From the NCBI RefSeq assembly GCF_009730915.1, contig NC_052491.1, forward strand, positions 1,908,908-1,972,907: DNA of 64,000 nucleotides, read 5' to 3'. A program made the translations under genes and the position numbers. Source of the DNA: Dioscorea cayenensis subsp. rotundata (Eukaryota; Streptophyta; Magnoliopsida; Dioscoreales; Dioscoreaceae). The notes below the pieces were generated by a model, which had not been told where the DNA came from, ran no database searches, and saw nothing but the letters and a program-made list of their open reading frames with translations. Shown piece by piece: positions 1 to 12,043 of this stretch; position 1 is the stretch's first letter, and every line of letters starts with the position of its first letter.

Positions 1-2111
1 AATCGAGTTACGCCGATATCTTAGGAGGCTTAGACAAGGAGACCCTCTCTCCCCCTTGCTTTTTGTGTTGGTCACATATGTGCTTAGTTTAATGTTCAAC
101 CATATATATCTTGGAATAAGGAATTCTTCATGGTATCCCTCTAGGTGTCCAGGGTAAGATGTGCCACCTTCAATATGTGGATGACCTTCTTGCGCACTAC
201 TATAGGAGGGCAGGAGGACTTGCGTATCGTCAACTTATTCTCATCCTTTTTCAAGGTATATCAGGTTTGACTGTCAATTTCTAGAAAACCTGTTTATATA
301 CCTCTGTAAAAAATAAGTTTCCTGATGAAAACTTAGTTAAGACTCTCAATCGTGATAGGGGTACCCTCGCTAGGAATTATCTTGGGGTACCCATTTCTAG
401 GTGTTGACCGAATCACCAAGTTTGGGAGGAGCTAATTTCAAAGATTCAATCAAAATTGACAACCTAAAAAGCCAAACTTCTTTCTCTAAGTGGTAGGCTC
501 ACACTAGTCAACTCAGTCCTTTCTACCATCCCAAACTATTGGATGTCTATTTGAAACTGCCCTGTTAGCTAATCAAGGCAATTGACAAGTTTGCCAACAT
601 GAGAGGCTAGACCGCTAAGAAAGGCAGGGGCGTGTATAAGCCTTGGTGGAGCAAGTGGGAATAGGGCCCATGTACACGTGGGCGCTTGGACCACCCGCAC
701 ACAACTACTACTCACCCCTCAAATGTTCTCCTCACCCACACTCGAACTCTCACCACTTATAAAGGGTTCTAATGGGAACCTGGCTCCCAATAGACCGCTT
801 GGTCATCAGTAAGGCAATTAATAAGATTAGAAAAGACTTCTTCTGGTCTGGATTGAACATCAATCACCCTAAAATGTGTTTGGTTAAGTGGCAATGCATC
901 CCAGAGATCAAGGGTTGGGGAATTCTGAATCTCGAAGTATTCAACACAGCGCTTTAACAAAATGATGGTGGAAAATAGTGACTGGAGCTCCCTGGTGTGG
1001 GGATAAAATCATTCTTTTCAACTATTCAAACTCTATTCATGCATGGAACCTACACTCGTAGACCACCGAACAAAAAGGTCGCTTTATTTAGAACAAGATG
1101 CTACAATCGCTCTTTAATTTGGGTTTTTTTCAAGCTTGTGTTTCCTCGATGGTGCACAATGGTGAAGACACACTTTTTTGGATGGATAAGTAGGTGGACA
1201 ACTGTGCTCCTAAAGATCTTTGGCAAAATCTTTTTAGTGCTTCTGAAAGGTTGCTAGGTGCAATCAGAGATTTGTTACATCTTACCCAATCTAACTGGTT
1301 TAAAGAAGAGATGCTTCTTTGGCCGTCAATCAACAACCACATTCTTGTTAAGCATGAATTTAGAGACCGCAAGAAGGGTCTTTCACCTCTAACGGAGTCT
1401 TCTCAATTAAAATCAATGTATGGCTTTTCTTATTCATGGAGGAGTTACGTGTAGAACCACCAATTTAATCTAGAACCCCTTTGCCGATTAGTATATTCAA
1501 TTGGCTCACCTGGAACAATAGTATCCTTACCTTGGATAATCTGTTTGCGAGAGATTGCAACAAGCTTCAAACAACCACCTGTGTGATGTGCAATGCGGAG
1601 GTCAAAACTATGTACCATTTGTTCTTTTTGTGCCCTTTTGTTGAAGATTGTGATCATTTCTAGCTTCTTACTTCCGACTACCACCACCCTCGTTTAGTCC
1701 TTGCTTTGTGGGGAGTTGGTGTCTCTCTTTATCCCGATCCTAACAATGATGTGACGAGACTTAATTGTTAGATCTATACTTTGGAATGTCTAACTTGAAA
1801 AAATACTCGTGATTCTTTAGCTGACATATGCCTCGTATCAAAGATCTCGCTTTTTTGAAATGTATTCATATGTTCATGCATTGGTTAAATATAGTACAAG
1901 AAGCTAAAAAATCTAAAATAGAGGGCCCAACTTCAGCAGCTAGTGTACTTTGAAGTTCCTTAAGGGCCAAACTGAGGTTAGCGATTATTAGACTGAGTAT
2001 AGCCTCTTGATTATATATGGTCTCCAATTGCCTCTTTGGGGCCTGAGTGACCTTCTTTGTTTTTCTTTTGTTTTTAATGGTAGCCTTCTAGGCCTTTGTA
2101 TATGGTTGTCT

Positions 2112-2144
<33 letters not shown>

Positions 2145-2228
2145 GGCTTCCACTATATTGGAACTTTGTATATTTTCTTATATTTTAAATGCACGCAGTT
2201 TATTTATTTTTATAAAAAAAAAAGAAAA

Positions 2229-2230
<2 letters not shown>
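1..2230 (+). pseudogene. Decayed LINE, reverse transcriptase to 3' tail
   Basis: Fragments of a plant non-LTR retrotransposon ORF2 in several frames. Bases 23-100 encode the RT motif RLRQGDPLSPLLF. Bases 174-185 encode YVDD where LINEs usually have FADD. Bases 380-570 give the YLGVP...LTLVNSVLSTIPNYWM region, and 800-957 the KIRKDFFWSG...WGILNL region. Bases 1481-1663 hold a zf-RVT cysteine/histidine domain (NWLTWNNSILTLDNL, CVMC, HLFFLCPF). The 5' half lies outside the window or is lost. The T-rich 3' UTR and short A-rich stretch near 2214-2230 may mark the 3' end. There is a stop at 282-284 and there are several frameshifts, so it is inactive. Confidence 0.85.
590..800. mobile_element. Small insertion inside the LINE
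   Basis: About 200 bp with no RT similarity separates two adjacent conserved LINE segments. The flanks carry a near-identical 15-bp word (AAGGCAATTGACAAG at 575-589, AAGGCAATTAATAAG near 812-826), as a target-site duplication would. The insert has no coding signal and its family is not recognised. Confidence 0.35.

Positions 2231-2253
<23 letters not shown>
2229..2253. repeat. (TA)n microsatellite
   Basis: Uninterrupted AT dinucleotide run directly after the putative LINE poly(A) tail. Confidence 0.9.
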
Positions 2254-2260
<7 letters not shown>

Positions 2261-2787
2261 ATGTATCAAGTCGTAGTCAAGTCACTATCTACTTATTGGC
2301 TACTAGTACATAACTTTAACATTGACTGGTCAACTTGCTATCTACGCAGCCAAAATAGTGATGGAGTTGGGTACATTATCACTATCTACACAACCAGATT
2401 TACAAGAAAAAAAAAATCCATAAATGACAACATGAGGGGGATTTAGGTATTATTAAATATAAATTAATAATTGTATAGATAAGACCCTCTCTCAATGTTA
2501 AAGTTCGTATTCATATTCTCAACCATTAATTTACATCAACTCAGTGAGGTTTAGCTGTGAGAAATATGGAGATTATGAACACTTGCTTGGGGGCACTGTG
2601 TACTTGCATCCAGCACCCTACTGTCAGAGAAAAACTGAGCTCCATTACAAGCCCAAAAGAATTTTTGGATGAGGCGGAGAGGAAATTTCAAGATCTCAAG
2701 GATAATTGTGTCCTCCGAGATGAGGAATTAGTGGCCAATAGACCTGGGATGCAACTCACAGATCAAGTTCAAAGATGGCATGACAAG

Positions 2788-4478
2788 GTTTGATCTAGTC
2801 GTTTCTTGTTTTTGTTTTTGTTTTTCCTTGTGTATCCTTCAAAATAGACCTGATTATGATGTTATTCCGTCGCCGTTCTTGACTAATCATACAAGTTTTA
2901 TAAACCCAACCCTTTGATTCTTTTTAATTTCATTTCTTCCTCTACTCCTGGTCTCTCCGGTCTCTGGTTTCTTTGTCTTCTTACAACTCTCCTCTCTTTC
3001 TAATTTTATGTTCCTCAAATAAAATTATGGTGGAATCAGTAGGAATAAAGCTTTTGGCATGCTACCTCAAAATCCAAGGAGAGTGATTTAGGGGCAAAAA
3101 TAAATAATAATAATAATAATAATAATAATTTATTTATTTATTTATTTTTTGGCAAGATATATTTCCTTTCTTTTAAGTTGCCATCCATGTAAGTACTCAT
3201 GTCTTTCACTGATCACAAAAAGAATCCGTTTCATCTTATTCAAAAATAATGTAACTTATTCTTAGGAACAACCTCAATTTATAATTCCCCAAACAATAAT
3301 TTCATATATTTGAAAACCTCTTGAAATTTAACAGACATGCAATTCTTTTAGCAAATTTGATTTCTTAGAAAAATCACTCTCAGTTGTGTTTTTCATCTTG
3401 TAAAAAAATATTATATTTCAAGGTCCTTGTGAAAATCATGAAAATATCAGTAACTTAAATAAGAGGATTCACTTGCTCAAGTAGTATTCCCTTCTTCTTG
3501 TTTCGTTGTTGAATAAAATAATAGCTTGTGCCAATAAACTGAATCACTTTGATAATAAAAATTGAGGTTTCCCACAAACTTCAGTAGACTTGAGTTGTGA
3601 TATCATATGCAACTGCATCAATACCATACATACCCCATGAGTGGATAATGCAACAATTGGATGCCTTGTTAAAAGAACATGCACTTTTAGTTCTGGAATT
3701 ATATCCAAATTGTTATTTTATTTCTTGAACCCAAATTATATTCAAATTTGCCCTCCAATGGCTTCATCATTCTCATCTTTAGTCTTTAGGCAAACAGTAT
3801 TATTTGTTCTGATAATGTACTTAAAATATTAGTCATTTTGACATGAGGTGGCACTTGACATAGGAAGGAAAGTCTTAAGACTTGTCATGTTAGATTTTTC
3901 TTCAAACGGAATTATATCCGTGTAATTATATCCGTGTCAAAATTCATATTTATAAACACACCGTTGACAAGTTCATATTTGAAATTTTTTTATGAATATT
4001 TACGCATACCCTTATAAAGTTTATATTTATACTGATCCGACAAATTAATTTCTTTTAACATTCAGTTGATTTTAGAATATATTTTAAACTTCACTAGTTT
4101 TTTTTTATTAAAAAAACACATTGTTCTTTGGTGAGTAATTTCTATACTGAGCTAGCTACCTACTTAAAGTTCTTTTTTAAAAAAATCGTACCAATTTGAC
4201 TTTTGAATTTTTTTTTAACAAAATTCTATTTATACCTTGAAGAAATTGATCAGAGTTAAGTGTAAAAATTTAACTGACATACAATTCGTACAAATCCCTT
4301 AGAAACACTATTTTCATCGCGATCAAATTTAATATATTTGGTTAATCCCCATGAAACCTTGTCATAGTACCACACATTTTGAAAGGAATGACCTCCACCA
4401 TTCATTGATCTACATCAATTTTGTTTATATTTTAATTTAGAGTTACTAATTTTTTTTGTTAATCTCACCAACAAACAG
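2788..4478 (+). other. Intron of the CNL, inside the coiled-coil region
   Basis: Donor GTTTGA after GACAAG; acceptor AACAAACAG before GTACATC. The reading frame is phase 0 on both sides. The third CNL copy has a donor at the same codon (29052/29053), and parts of the intron (about 2850-2910, 3350-3650, 3900-4030) align by eye to 29110-29230, 31300-31640 and 31720-31810. An AAT/TTTA microsatellite sits at 3103-3147. Confidence 0.75.
3103..3147. repeat. (AAT)n-(TTTA)n microsatellite
   Basis: About nine AAT units followed by TTTA units, in the CNL intron. Confidence 0.9.
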
Positions 4479-7091
4479 GTACATCATCAAGAGAAACAAA
4501 ATATGATAAATCAAATGAAGGATGACTACAACGGTAGAGACTGCCTTCTTGGAAGTTACTCTCTCAATTTGTGGGCTAACTACAAAATTAGCCAAAGTTC
4601 AATCAAGTTACTCAAAGAGATCAATAACTTAAGGACTGAACATGATGCTTTCCAAGAAATAACAAAAACACAATCTCCAAGAGCAGTTGAGGAGATCCTC
4701 ACTTCGACAATTCATGTGGGCAACATAATAAAGTTAAATCTTTGAGAAAGTTTGTGGTTATTTGGCAGATGACAATGTATCGTTGGTGGGTATTTGGGGG
4801 TATGGGAGGAGTTGGAAAGACAAATCTCTTTGAATGAAATCAATAACTCATTACAAGGTGGTGATACTTATAACATAGGGTTCAAGTATGTCATTTATCC
4901 GGGTAGTTTTCAAAAAGAACCTCAATTTGAGAAGCTTCAAAAAGGAGATATCTGAAAGGCTGGGATTGCAACCCCCTCACTCTATGAAGAATGATATATT
5001 TGAGTTTTTGAAGAACAAGGACTTTTTGCTACTCTTAGATGATATATGGAAGGTAGTGGACCTTCCTAAAACCCTAGGAATTCCACTTCCTCACCATCAA
5101 AGCCAAAAATTTGGAAGACAGAGGTCCAAGGTACAAGCATAAGGTGATCTTCACAACCGTAGAAGATGATGTGTGTGTGCTCGGATGAAGGTCGACAAGA
5201 AGGTCAAAGTTGAATGTTTGGATGGAGAAGAAGCATGGCATCTTTTCATGCAGCACGCAAATGAAGAGATCATCAATTCCAATGTTGTTATTAAGAAACT
5301 AGCAAGGAAAGTTATGGAGAGGTCGCGCAGTCTACCACTCTGCCCTTTAAAGTCATTGGTCGAGCCATGTCGAATAAGAAGACACCCGAAGAGTGGCGCC
5401 ACATGCTTGAAGTTGTTAATCAAGGTGGACATCAAGACCGTCACCCGATATCGAAGAATCATTGTTTCACAACTTAAAGGTCAGTTATGATAATTTGGTT
5501 AGTGATACTCTGCGAGAATGTTTCTTGTGTTGTGTCCAATGGCCTGAAGATGAGCGCATTCCAGTCTATGATCTTATAGAGCACTCGGATTGCACTGGAT
5601 TGATCAGTTGACTTTGGAAACATTGGGAAGCCTTTGACTGAGGATATTCTATTATTGCAAAAATTAAATGAAGCATGTTTGTTGGAATTGGGGTTTTTAC
5701 TTTAACTTCGGTGATGAGTATGTCAAATTACATGATGTGATTCATGATATGGCACTCATGGATTGTGTCCGAGTGTGGGAAGGAAAAAGAACAAATGGAT
5801 TGTTTGTGGAAGAGGTGATGATTTAAGACAATTTTTCGGAGTGGGAAGCGAGCAAGCCCGGAAGGAGACAGAACTAATATCTTTCAAAGGTACAAACTTT
5901 AACAAGACTCTCCAGAAATTATTAAGTGATCAAAATATTGACGAAAAGGGCCAAGTTTCTTGTGCATCAACTTCTCCAAGATATCCTAATCTCCAGAGTT
6001 TATTTCTTGAAGGATATTCTAAATCTGATCATATGTCCCGGCAGTTCGTTGTAAATGTTTTCCCCCATATGCCATCTCTCACACACTTGAATCTATCTGG
6101 GATACCTATCACAGGTCTTTCAAAAGAAATTCGAGTTCTAGTTAATCTTCGATACATCAACATCAGCAACACAAAAATTCAATCACTGCCATCTGAACTA
6201 AAAGAGTTGAAGGAATTAAAGTACTTCCTTTTCAGATGTAAATATTATAGAGGCAGAGGTGTTCTTAAGGTTGATGGATTATCTACATTATCAATGTTGC
6301 CCAAATTGCAAGTGCTTGATCTTTATGGAAATACTTGTTTAGAAGCAGATGACTTGAGGTTATTGATGGAGAGGAATAGGATTAAAGGAATCAGTATGCT
6401 TGTGGAATTAGTTGAGATTCTTGGACTTCTCAAACATTTGCCGACTTGGAAAATAAGGTTGCACAGCATGCAGAATATGCATACCCTCCAGTTTTGTGAC
6501 TTGAGTTACAAACATGATGAGGGTTTGATGGAGTTAGGCATCACTCAATGTGGCTTTAAGGAGTTGTTGATAAATGGCAGTGGGGTCAGTCTAAAGCGTA
6601 TCAATTTGGGTAACATTGCAAAGCTCAGGCAAATCAGTTGGCCAGCAAGAACATTACCTAGTGAAGGCTTACCGAGGTTGACATCTCTTTACATTAGTTA
6701 TTGTGATTCTCTGAGGAGTCTTTCATGGGTTTTGCATCTCCCATGCCTTAGGACATTAAGTGTAAAAAGTTGTTCAGGAATGGAGGAGTTGATTGACCCT
6801 GCAGAGATGCAACAAGCTTCATCAGGCCTTCCTACCTTTCCTAGCCTACAATCTTTGTCGTTATCTTTAATGGCAAAGTTAGTGAGCTTAAGCACATGTC
6901 CATTGGATTTTCCTGTTTTGTCTAAACTAACTTTGTTCGAATGTTCAAAGCTGAAGAAACTTTCTTTCAAGTCATCCATTATTAATAATAAATTCCAACT
7001 TGTGGAAGTGGACAAAAAATGTTGGGAGGATTTGGAATGGGAAGACACAACAATCCGATCTCATCTTGCAAGTTTCTCTAAGACATTATGA

Positions 7092-7525
7092 TTCATGTCA
7101 ACATGTTAGTATATTATGAAAATTTACTTTCAAATCATTGTTATATATTGAAAATAACATTAGTTGAAAATATTCTCTATTTTAGATTATATTGTTGTAG
7201 AACATTTTATAAGAGTTAATTTGCCATTATTATATTGTATGATAACTGTGTGCATTTGTTGTAATATTTTGATTTAATAATAAATTATATCTTTTTTTCC
7301 ATTTTGTGCCTCCATCATATCTCTTTTTTAAGTTGACCATTATTTTTATTTTTTTATTTTTTGTTTTCGTTGTGTGGTCAATACACTGCCAATTTTTTAA
7401 TAGAAGCTCAGAAGAAAAATCAAAACCTTATTTATTTTTGTTGCACCTCAATGAACGGTGCAACAACTTTATTAGATATAGATTGTAAAACATAATGATG
7501 GTTCATTCATAGGTGGATGATGAAA
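7092..7525 (+). repeat. CNL 3' flank, duplicated downstream
   Basis: Non-coding. It aligns by eye over most of its length to 25021-25460, which follows the second LRR copy, and its last part (a word like GTGCAACAACTTTATTAGA and what follows) also to 13861-14020. It supports a segmental duplication covering the CNL end. Confidence 0.7.
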
Positions 7526-8780
7526 AAAGTTAGTCTGTGTTTTAGTGGGTGCTTTATGGTAGTTTAATCTTTCGTTTGCATTAGTATTTTACAATCAAAA
7601 TATGTATTTTGTTGCATTAGTATGTCACTGCATTACGATAGTTTAATTGCTAGAGTGATTAGCAATTAGATAAGTATCACTAATTTTATTTTAAAGTTTA
7701 TCATGTTTTTTAACGAAGTCTATCCTGAAAGGTATTTTTGTGATTAACATAATTAACAAATGTTTACTTTTTAAAACTAGGTGGAAAGTACTATGAAGAT
7801 TTTTTTTTTTTTCTCCTGTGCATAAAGGGTTTTGAGTTGCATGTCCACTGACATTGAGATTGTGGACATGATTTTTAGTTCTTTAATTTTATTTTTCTAT
7901 CTTTATTCTTTTGAATCACTTATTTGGCATGCATGGCTTTCCACTTTAACAAACCAATTCATTAGAGAGATTGTTCTTAATTATGACTAGGCTTATTCTC
8001 ATTGCCTTAGTTTGTTTACATAGATTGAGAATTAAATTGCCTCAGTAATTTTGTATATGCTTATTAATCACCTTAGTATCATGGCCTTTATGATTAGGCG
8101 TATTCATTGCCTTAGGTTTTTCTTTTGTTTAAGCTTATTCATGTCAAGCAAATTAATGTTGTATAAGCCTATTAATTCCATTTGTTAGTATCGTTTGTTA
8201 TTATCATTTGTTACTATCACTACCTTAATTACTAGTGTCTGTCAATCAAAAGAATAATTTAATTTCATAGGATTTAATTCCCTTAGTAATTATCCTATTC
8301 ATTGGCTTAGTATCATAGCACTGATCCTATGTGTGTAGCAAACTATCATTGGTGGCTTGAGAGCAACTTGAGCTATGACTTAATGAGGCTATTGAGCCCT
8401 AACACTTGTCCTCAATTAGTTAGTTTGCTAAATGATTTTTTAAGATTTTTAATAGATTTAGTGTTTTTTTTTTAGCATTGGTTTTTGGATTTTCCAAATA
8501 TTTTAAGGTTGGCTTCTTGAATCAAATTTAAGTACCCAATTCAAAATTATTCACAATACATATAATATAAGTGGTGTAGAAGTAATGAGTGTACAATTGT
8601 TCATTATTTTATTGTAAGCACTCATTAGGCAAGTATTGCAGTTATATCTTGGAAATCGATGCTGAAGATAGTGTATTTTGTATTCTTAGGCTTTAGCAGT
8701 GCTTAAAGATGACAAAAAGCCATAAAAAAAATCATTTTAGAGTCAAAACGATGAAGATAGACCTCTCACAACATCAACCA
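7526..8780. other. AT-rich intergenic, nothing recognised
   Basis: No coding signal or known repeat terminus. A short word (CTTAGT / TTGCCTTAG, TATTCATTGCC) recurs loosely between 7980 and 8310. Confidence 0.5.
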
Positions 8781-8828
8781 ATGAAGGATAGGCCAAACAG
8801 ACTTAATTACGGATACCTTACGACCATG

Positions 8829-9093
8829 CTTAGGGTCATAAGCCTCTTTTAGAGAACTTTACAAGCATAGTTATGCCCATAAGGAGGAGAATAAGGGAAA
8901 TCAGAGGAACTTATGGCAAGACTTATGCTCGTAAGTCAGACAGTAAGGTCCATCTAGAGGAGCTTACAAGCATAGCTTATGCTCATAAGAGATGTCATAA
9001 AAGCTATCCGAGCTTATGGTCCAGTGCTTATGGTCATAAGTTGCACTGTAACACCAGATAAAAGACCTTTTGGATAAGACTTATAGCCGTAAG
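8829..9093. repeat. Six CTTATG..CATAAG palindromes, ~52-bp period
   Basis: Fourteen-base near-palindromes at 8829, 8870, 8922, 8976, 9027 and 9080, for example CTTATGCTCATAAG at 8976 and CTTATGGTCATAAG at 9027. The last five start 51-54 bases apart and the first lies 41 bases upstream of them. Units also share half-motifs (AGCTTACAAGCATAG). The array ends 85 bases before a TATA box. Confidence 0.85.
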
Positions 9094-9177
9094 TATTCCC
9101 GTAAAACTCACGATCCATCATCCCCAGTTCCTTATGGTTGCGTCGATACAACCGTAAATAACCCGTAATCGGCACAA

Positions 9178-9185
9178 TATAAATA
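9178..9185 (+). promoter_or_regulatory. TATA box of the putative LTR
   Basis: TATAAATA in ACAATATAAATATTTC, at the expected place after the U3-like tandem repeats. Confidence 0.45.
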
Positions 9186-9706
9186 TTTCTGACAAGGGTT
9201 TTTAGGACAATCTTTGTTCCATTTGATGGCGAGGCTTAGGGAAAAAAGAGGGAGATCTCGAGGGTTCTGGAGGCGAATCAAGAGGGGGAATCAACCCACC
9301 TATCCTGGAGAAGAAAATTGTAGCTATCAAGATTAGCTTGGCAGGTCTGTAAAAAGTCCTTGGATGTTCTTCGCCAATCATCTTCCAGAACAATTAAGAA
9401 GGGGGTTTTCATGTCTTCTTTTTTTCTCATTGTGTCTTGTTATTTTGATGCTTGGTCTCCATTAATGGAGAGCTAATTTTGTAGATACTTGGGCATAATT
9501 GAATTTTAGGGTTTCATTCCTTTTTGCCAGTGGTTTCTAATGTTTTAATTCCTTCTTAATTGTAACATGTATTATTTGAATTCATTTGCATATGTTGTAT
9601 GGCTTGATTTCTAATGAGGCAAAGCCCTAGCTCTCATGTAGGATGTGCTTTGTGAGTAGAAATACCCACCAAGTAAAAACAAGCCACGATTAGAGGGGAT
9701 AGTAAG

Positions 9707-10547
9707 TGATAGGCGCTTGAATATGCGTATTTTACATATCATCTGCACTACATCTAGCATATAATTTCATATGCTTACCACCAAACTACTACCAAATTGC
9801 GTTCTTTTGTTCACCATGGGATCTAATTGCATCTCAAAGCCAAAGAAATAAATATGGGGGTAATTTAAGGCATATCTAACAAAAATACTACTTTAGAAAA
9901 TCACCACAGGCTCATCACAACTGTGCCCCTATCGGGCCAATGTGAAAATCCACTAGAAGACATCACAGGAGTGACAACGGCCTTCACAATGACCATTGTA
10001 CATACAACGCCCATGGTAGATCATACAACGCCTAGAATCAGACCATACAAGGACATGAGTTATGTCTCAATAAATTAACCTTGATTAAAACGGCCCGAGG
10101 TTAGAGTTAGACCCTAGGTTTTATTATCAAAGGGGAATTCTTTTGCCGAATTTGGTTAGAGAAGGACGGATTTTTGTAGAGTAGTGTGGCTGAAGACAAG
10201 GTTCAACCTAATTTTAGCAGATTCTGGCAGATTTCTTAAGAGAAAGTCAACGTAAATCTATAGTAGAGTGTTCGTGAAGAGATTCGACGTTTTTTTTCAC
10301 TTCCTTGGGATCTTCTCAACCTCAATCATTGGATATCTATTGGAGTGACTTAGTTTTAGGATTTTTTACTATTTTTCTATGGATTCTTTATATTCTTTTA
10401 TCGGTATTTTCATATTAATAAGAGGACCTAATTCGAGGGGAATTGTATGTCAACGTAATTGGCTTTTAGTTGTCAACTTTCATTAACAATACATTATTCT
10501 TTCTAGTTAATTTAGATTCACTGTGTTTGTTTAATATTATTTTGTTG
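9707..10547 (+). mobile_element. Second LTR-like remnant, gypsy type
   Basis: It begins TGATAGGCGCTTGAATATGC, a start resembling Tat/Retand-type gypsy LTRs, and is non-coding throughout. No internal domain, primer site or matching second LTR lies nearby, and the right end is set only by the start of the next repeat. It is most likely a solo or truncated LTR. Confidence 0.4.
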
Positions 10548-12043
10548 ATGTTGTAAAAAGAGATTCCCACTCATTAGAACACACATCGTTTGTTAGGTCT
10601 ATGCATGCACTAACCGTTTAGATTGCAGAATAGGAATTAGAAGAGAGGGAATGAGAAAAGGAGAGAAATAGGAATGAAAATAAGAGGAATAAAAAAATAG
10701 TGTTTGGTTGGGGGGAATAAGAATTAGGAATAGGAAAAAAAAACACTCAAAGAAAAACTCAAAGACTTGTTAGTTCCGGCGATGTGGTTTGTGGTTTAGT
10801 GAACACTCAAAACACTCAAAGAAAAACTCACACAAACCAAGTAAGAAGGAGACACACAAGATTGGTAACCCAGTTTGGCGTCCACTCGCCTACGTCTGGG
10901 GGGCCAAGCCCGGAGATAAAAAGTCCACTAAAAGAGGTAAAAATAGATGAGTACAAACACTTGTCACTCACACTCTCAACAATAAAGATCACTACCCTCT
11001 CTAGATTGTCTGGTGCTCACACACTCTCCTCTAAGAGTGACCCAAGAGTCACACTTACAATCTACGAGCAAGATAGCTTATATAGACGTCTCAACGTCCC
11101 AAATATAGCACATACCTCTTTTAGAATCTCCGCGGCTACTAATTTAAAAACCTTCGAAATTAGTCGTGCAACTCCCTGTTGTAACATGAATCTGCAACAT
11201 GGCCCCGACTCATCGACTTGATCGAGTTCCGTTACGCTGCGGACGACCTCAAGACCCATCAACCTCCGGTCATGCTTAGTCCGAGTCGATGCACCAAATC
11301 TCCCGATCCCAACTGCCCAAGAACTAGCCTACCTCCTCGGGCTTCCTCATCACGCAGTCCCCTCGCAAGGGGCGCACGTCCTTGTGCGTCTTCCATGAAA
11401 CTTAACAAACTTAGTCTTCAATTCACCTAAATTTAGTCTTCAAAGATTCTCTAAACTTGATCTTCAATTCACCCAAATTTGGTCCTCAAATCTTGCCCTC
11501 AATAGACTTCTATCAATCTTCATCAAGGATTCTTCAAATCATATCTTCAATTGAGCTCCACCATATTTAGTCTTCAATCAAATCACCTAAATATGGTCTT
11601 GATATGATCTTGTCTACATGTTTCCAAGAATAATTCCACCAAGATCTTCAAGATAATTTTCTTCATGTTATAGACTTACTAAAAATAGTTCCACCAAGAT
11701 CTTCAAGATGTTTTGCCTTGCAAGGCAAGTCTCCATGACATGTCACCATACTTTCCATGTCATCAATTATGCCTTGTCACCATGGTTGCCATGTCATCTT
11801 GCCTTGGTGTCAAATCATGCCAATTAAATAGTGCGATTGCACTAACAATGTTGTAAAAAGAGATTCTCACTAATTAGAACACACATGGTTTGTTAGGTCT
11901 ATACATGCACTAACCGTTTAGATTGAAGAATAGGAATTAGAAGAGAGGGAATGAGAAAAGGAGAGAAATAGGAATGAAAATAAGAGGAATAAAAATACAG
12001 TGTTTGGTTGGGGGAATAAGAATTAGGAATAGAAAAAAAAAAG
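10548..12043. repeat. ~195-bp direct repeats bracketing an LTR
   Basis: Copy 1 is 10548-10742 and copy 2 is 11848-12043, both starting ATGTTGTAAAAAGAGATT and ending in GAATTAGGAATAG plus an A run. By eye they differ at only about ten positions. They flank a 1.1-kb LTR-like segment and are far too long to be its target-site duplication. Confidence 0.8.
10768..11847 (+). mobile_element. Solo LTR, copia-like
   Basis: A 1080-bp non-coding segment with inverted ends TGTTAG...CTAACA. It contains ACACAAGATTGGTAACCCAG followed by CGCCTACGTCTGGGG, a sequence type typical of the transcribed part of plant copia LTRs. The word AACACTCAAAGAAAAACTCA occurs inside at about 10807 and again just outside the left end at about 10742. 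No 5-bp target duplication was found. Open frames here, including 145 codons from 10784, have no protein features and are discounted. Confidence 0.55.

Larger units (their letters stand above)
2566..7091 (+). pseudogene. CC-NBS-LRR resistance gene (RPS2/RPS5 type), broken
   Basis: CNL proteins are cytoplasmic or membrane-linked immune receptors that sense pathogen effectors. Exon 1 (2566-2787, start MEIMNTCLGAL) and the start of exon 2 (from 4479) encode the coiled-coil domain. The NBS follows: P-loop GMGGVGKT near 4800-4827, kinase-2 LLLLDDIW at about 5023-5049, an RNBS-B-like VIFTT near 5143, a GLPLA-like stretch near 5330, an RNBS-D-like CFLCCVQWPED near 5520, and LHD in place of MHD near 5730. 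A 442-codon open stretch, 5763-7091, holds the LRRs (LTHLNLSGIPITGLSKEIR and on) and the usual C-terminal CWEDLEWED region. Single-base shifts disrupt the P-loop and later NBS segments, and GLPLA is out of frame. No full-length NBS can be read, so it is called a pseudogene unless the shifts are assembly errors. Confidence 0.85.
8780..9706 (+). mobile_element. LTR-like remnant with tandem U3-type repeats
   Basis: Non-coding, more GC-rich than its surroundings. It has six regularly spaced palindromic repeats (8829-9093), then a TATAAATA box at 9178, then a segment with AGAGCTAATTTTGTAGATAC and TAGGGTTTCATT near 9470-9520. Such words are common in the R/U5 part of plant Ty3/gypsy LTRs. Exact ends and a target duplication were not found, so a solo or partial gypsy LTR is an inference. 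Confidence 0.45.

Noticed and set aside
10784..11221. 145-codon open frame
   Set aside because: It lies inside a solo LTR-like segment, has no domain or compositional sign of a protein, and overlaps other short frames.
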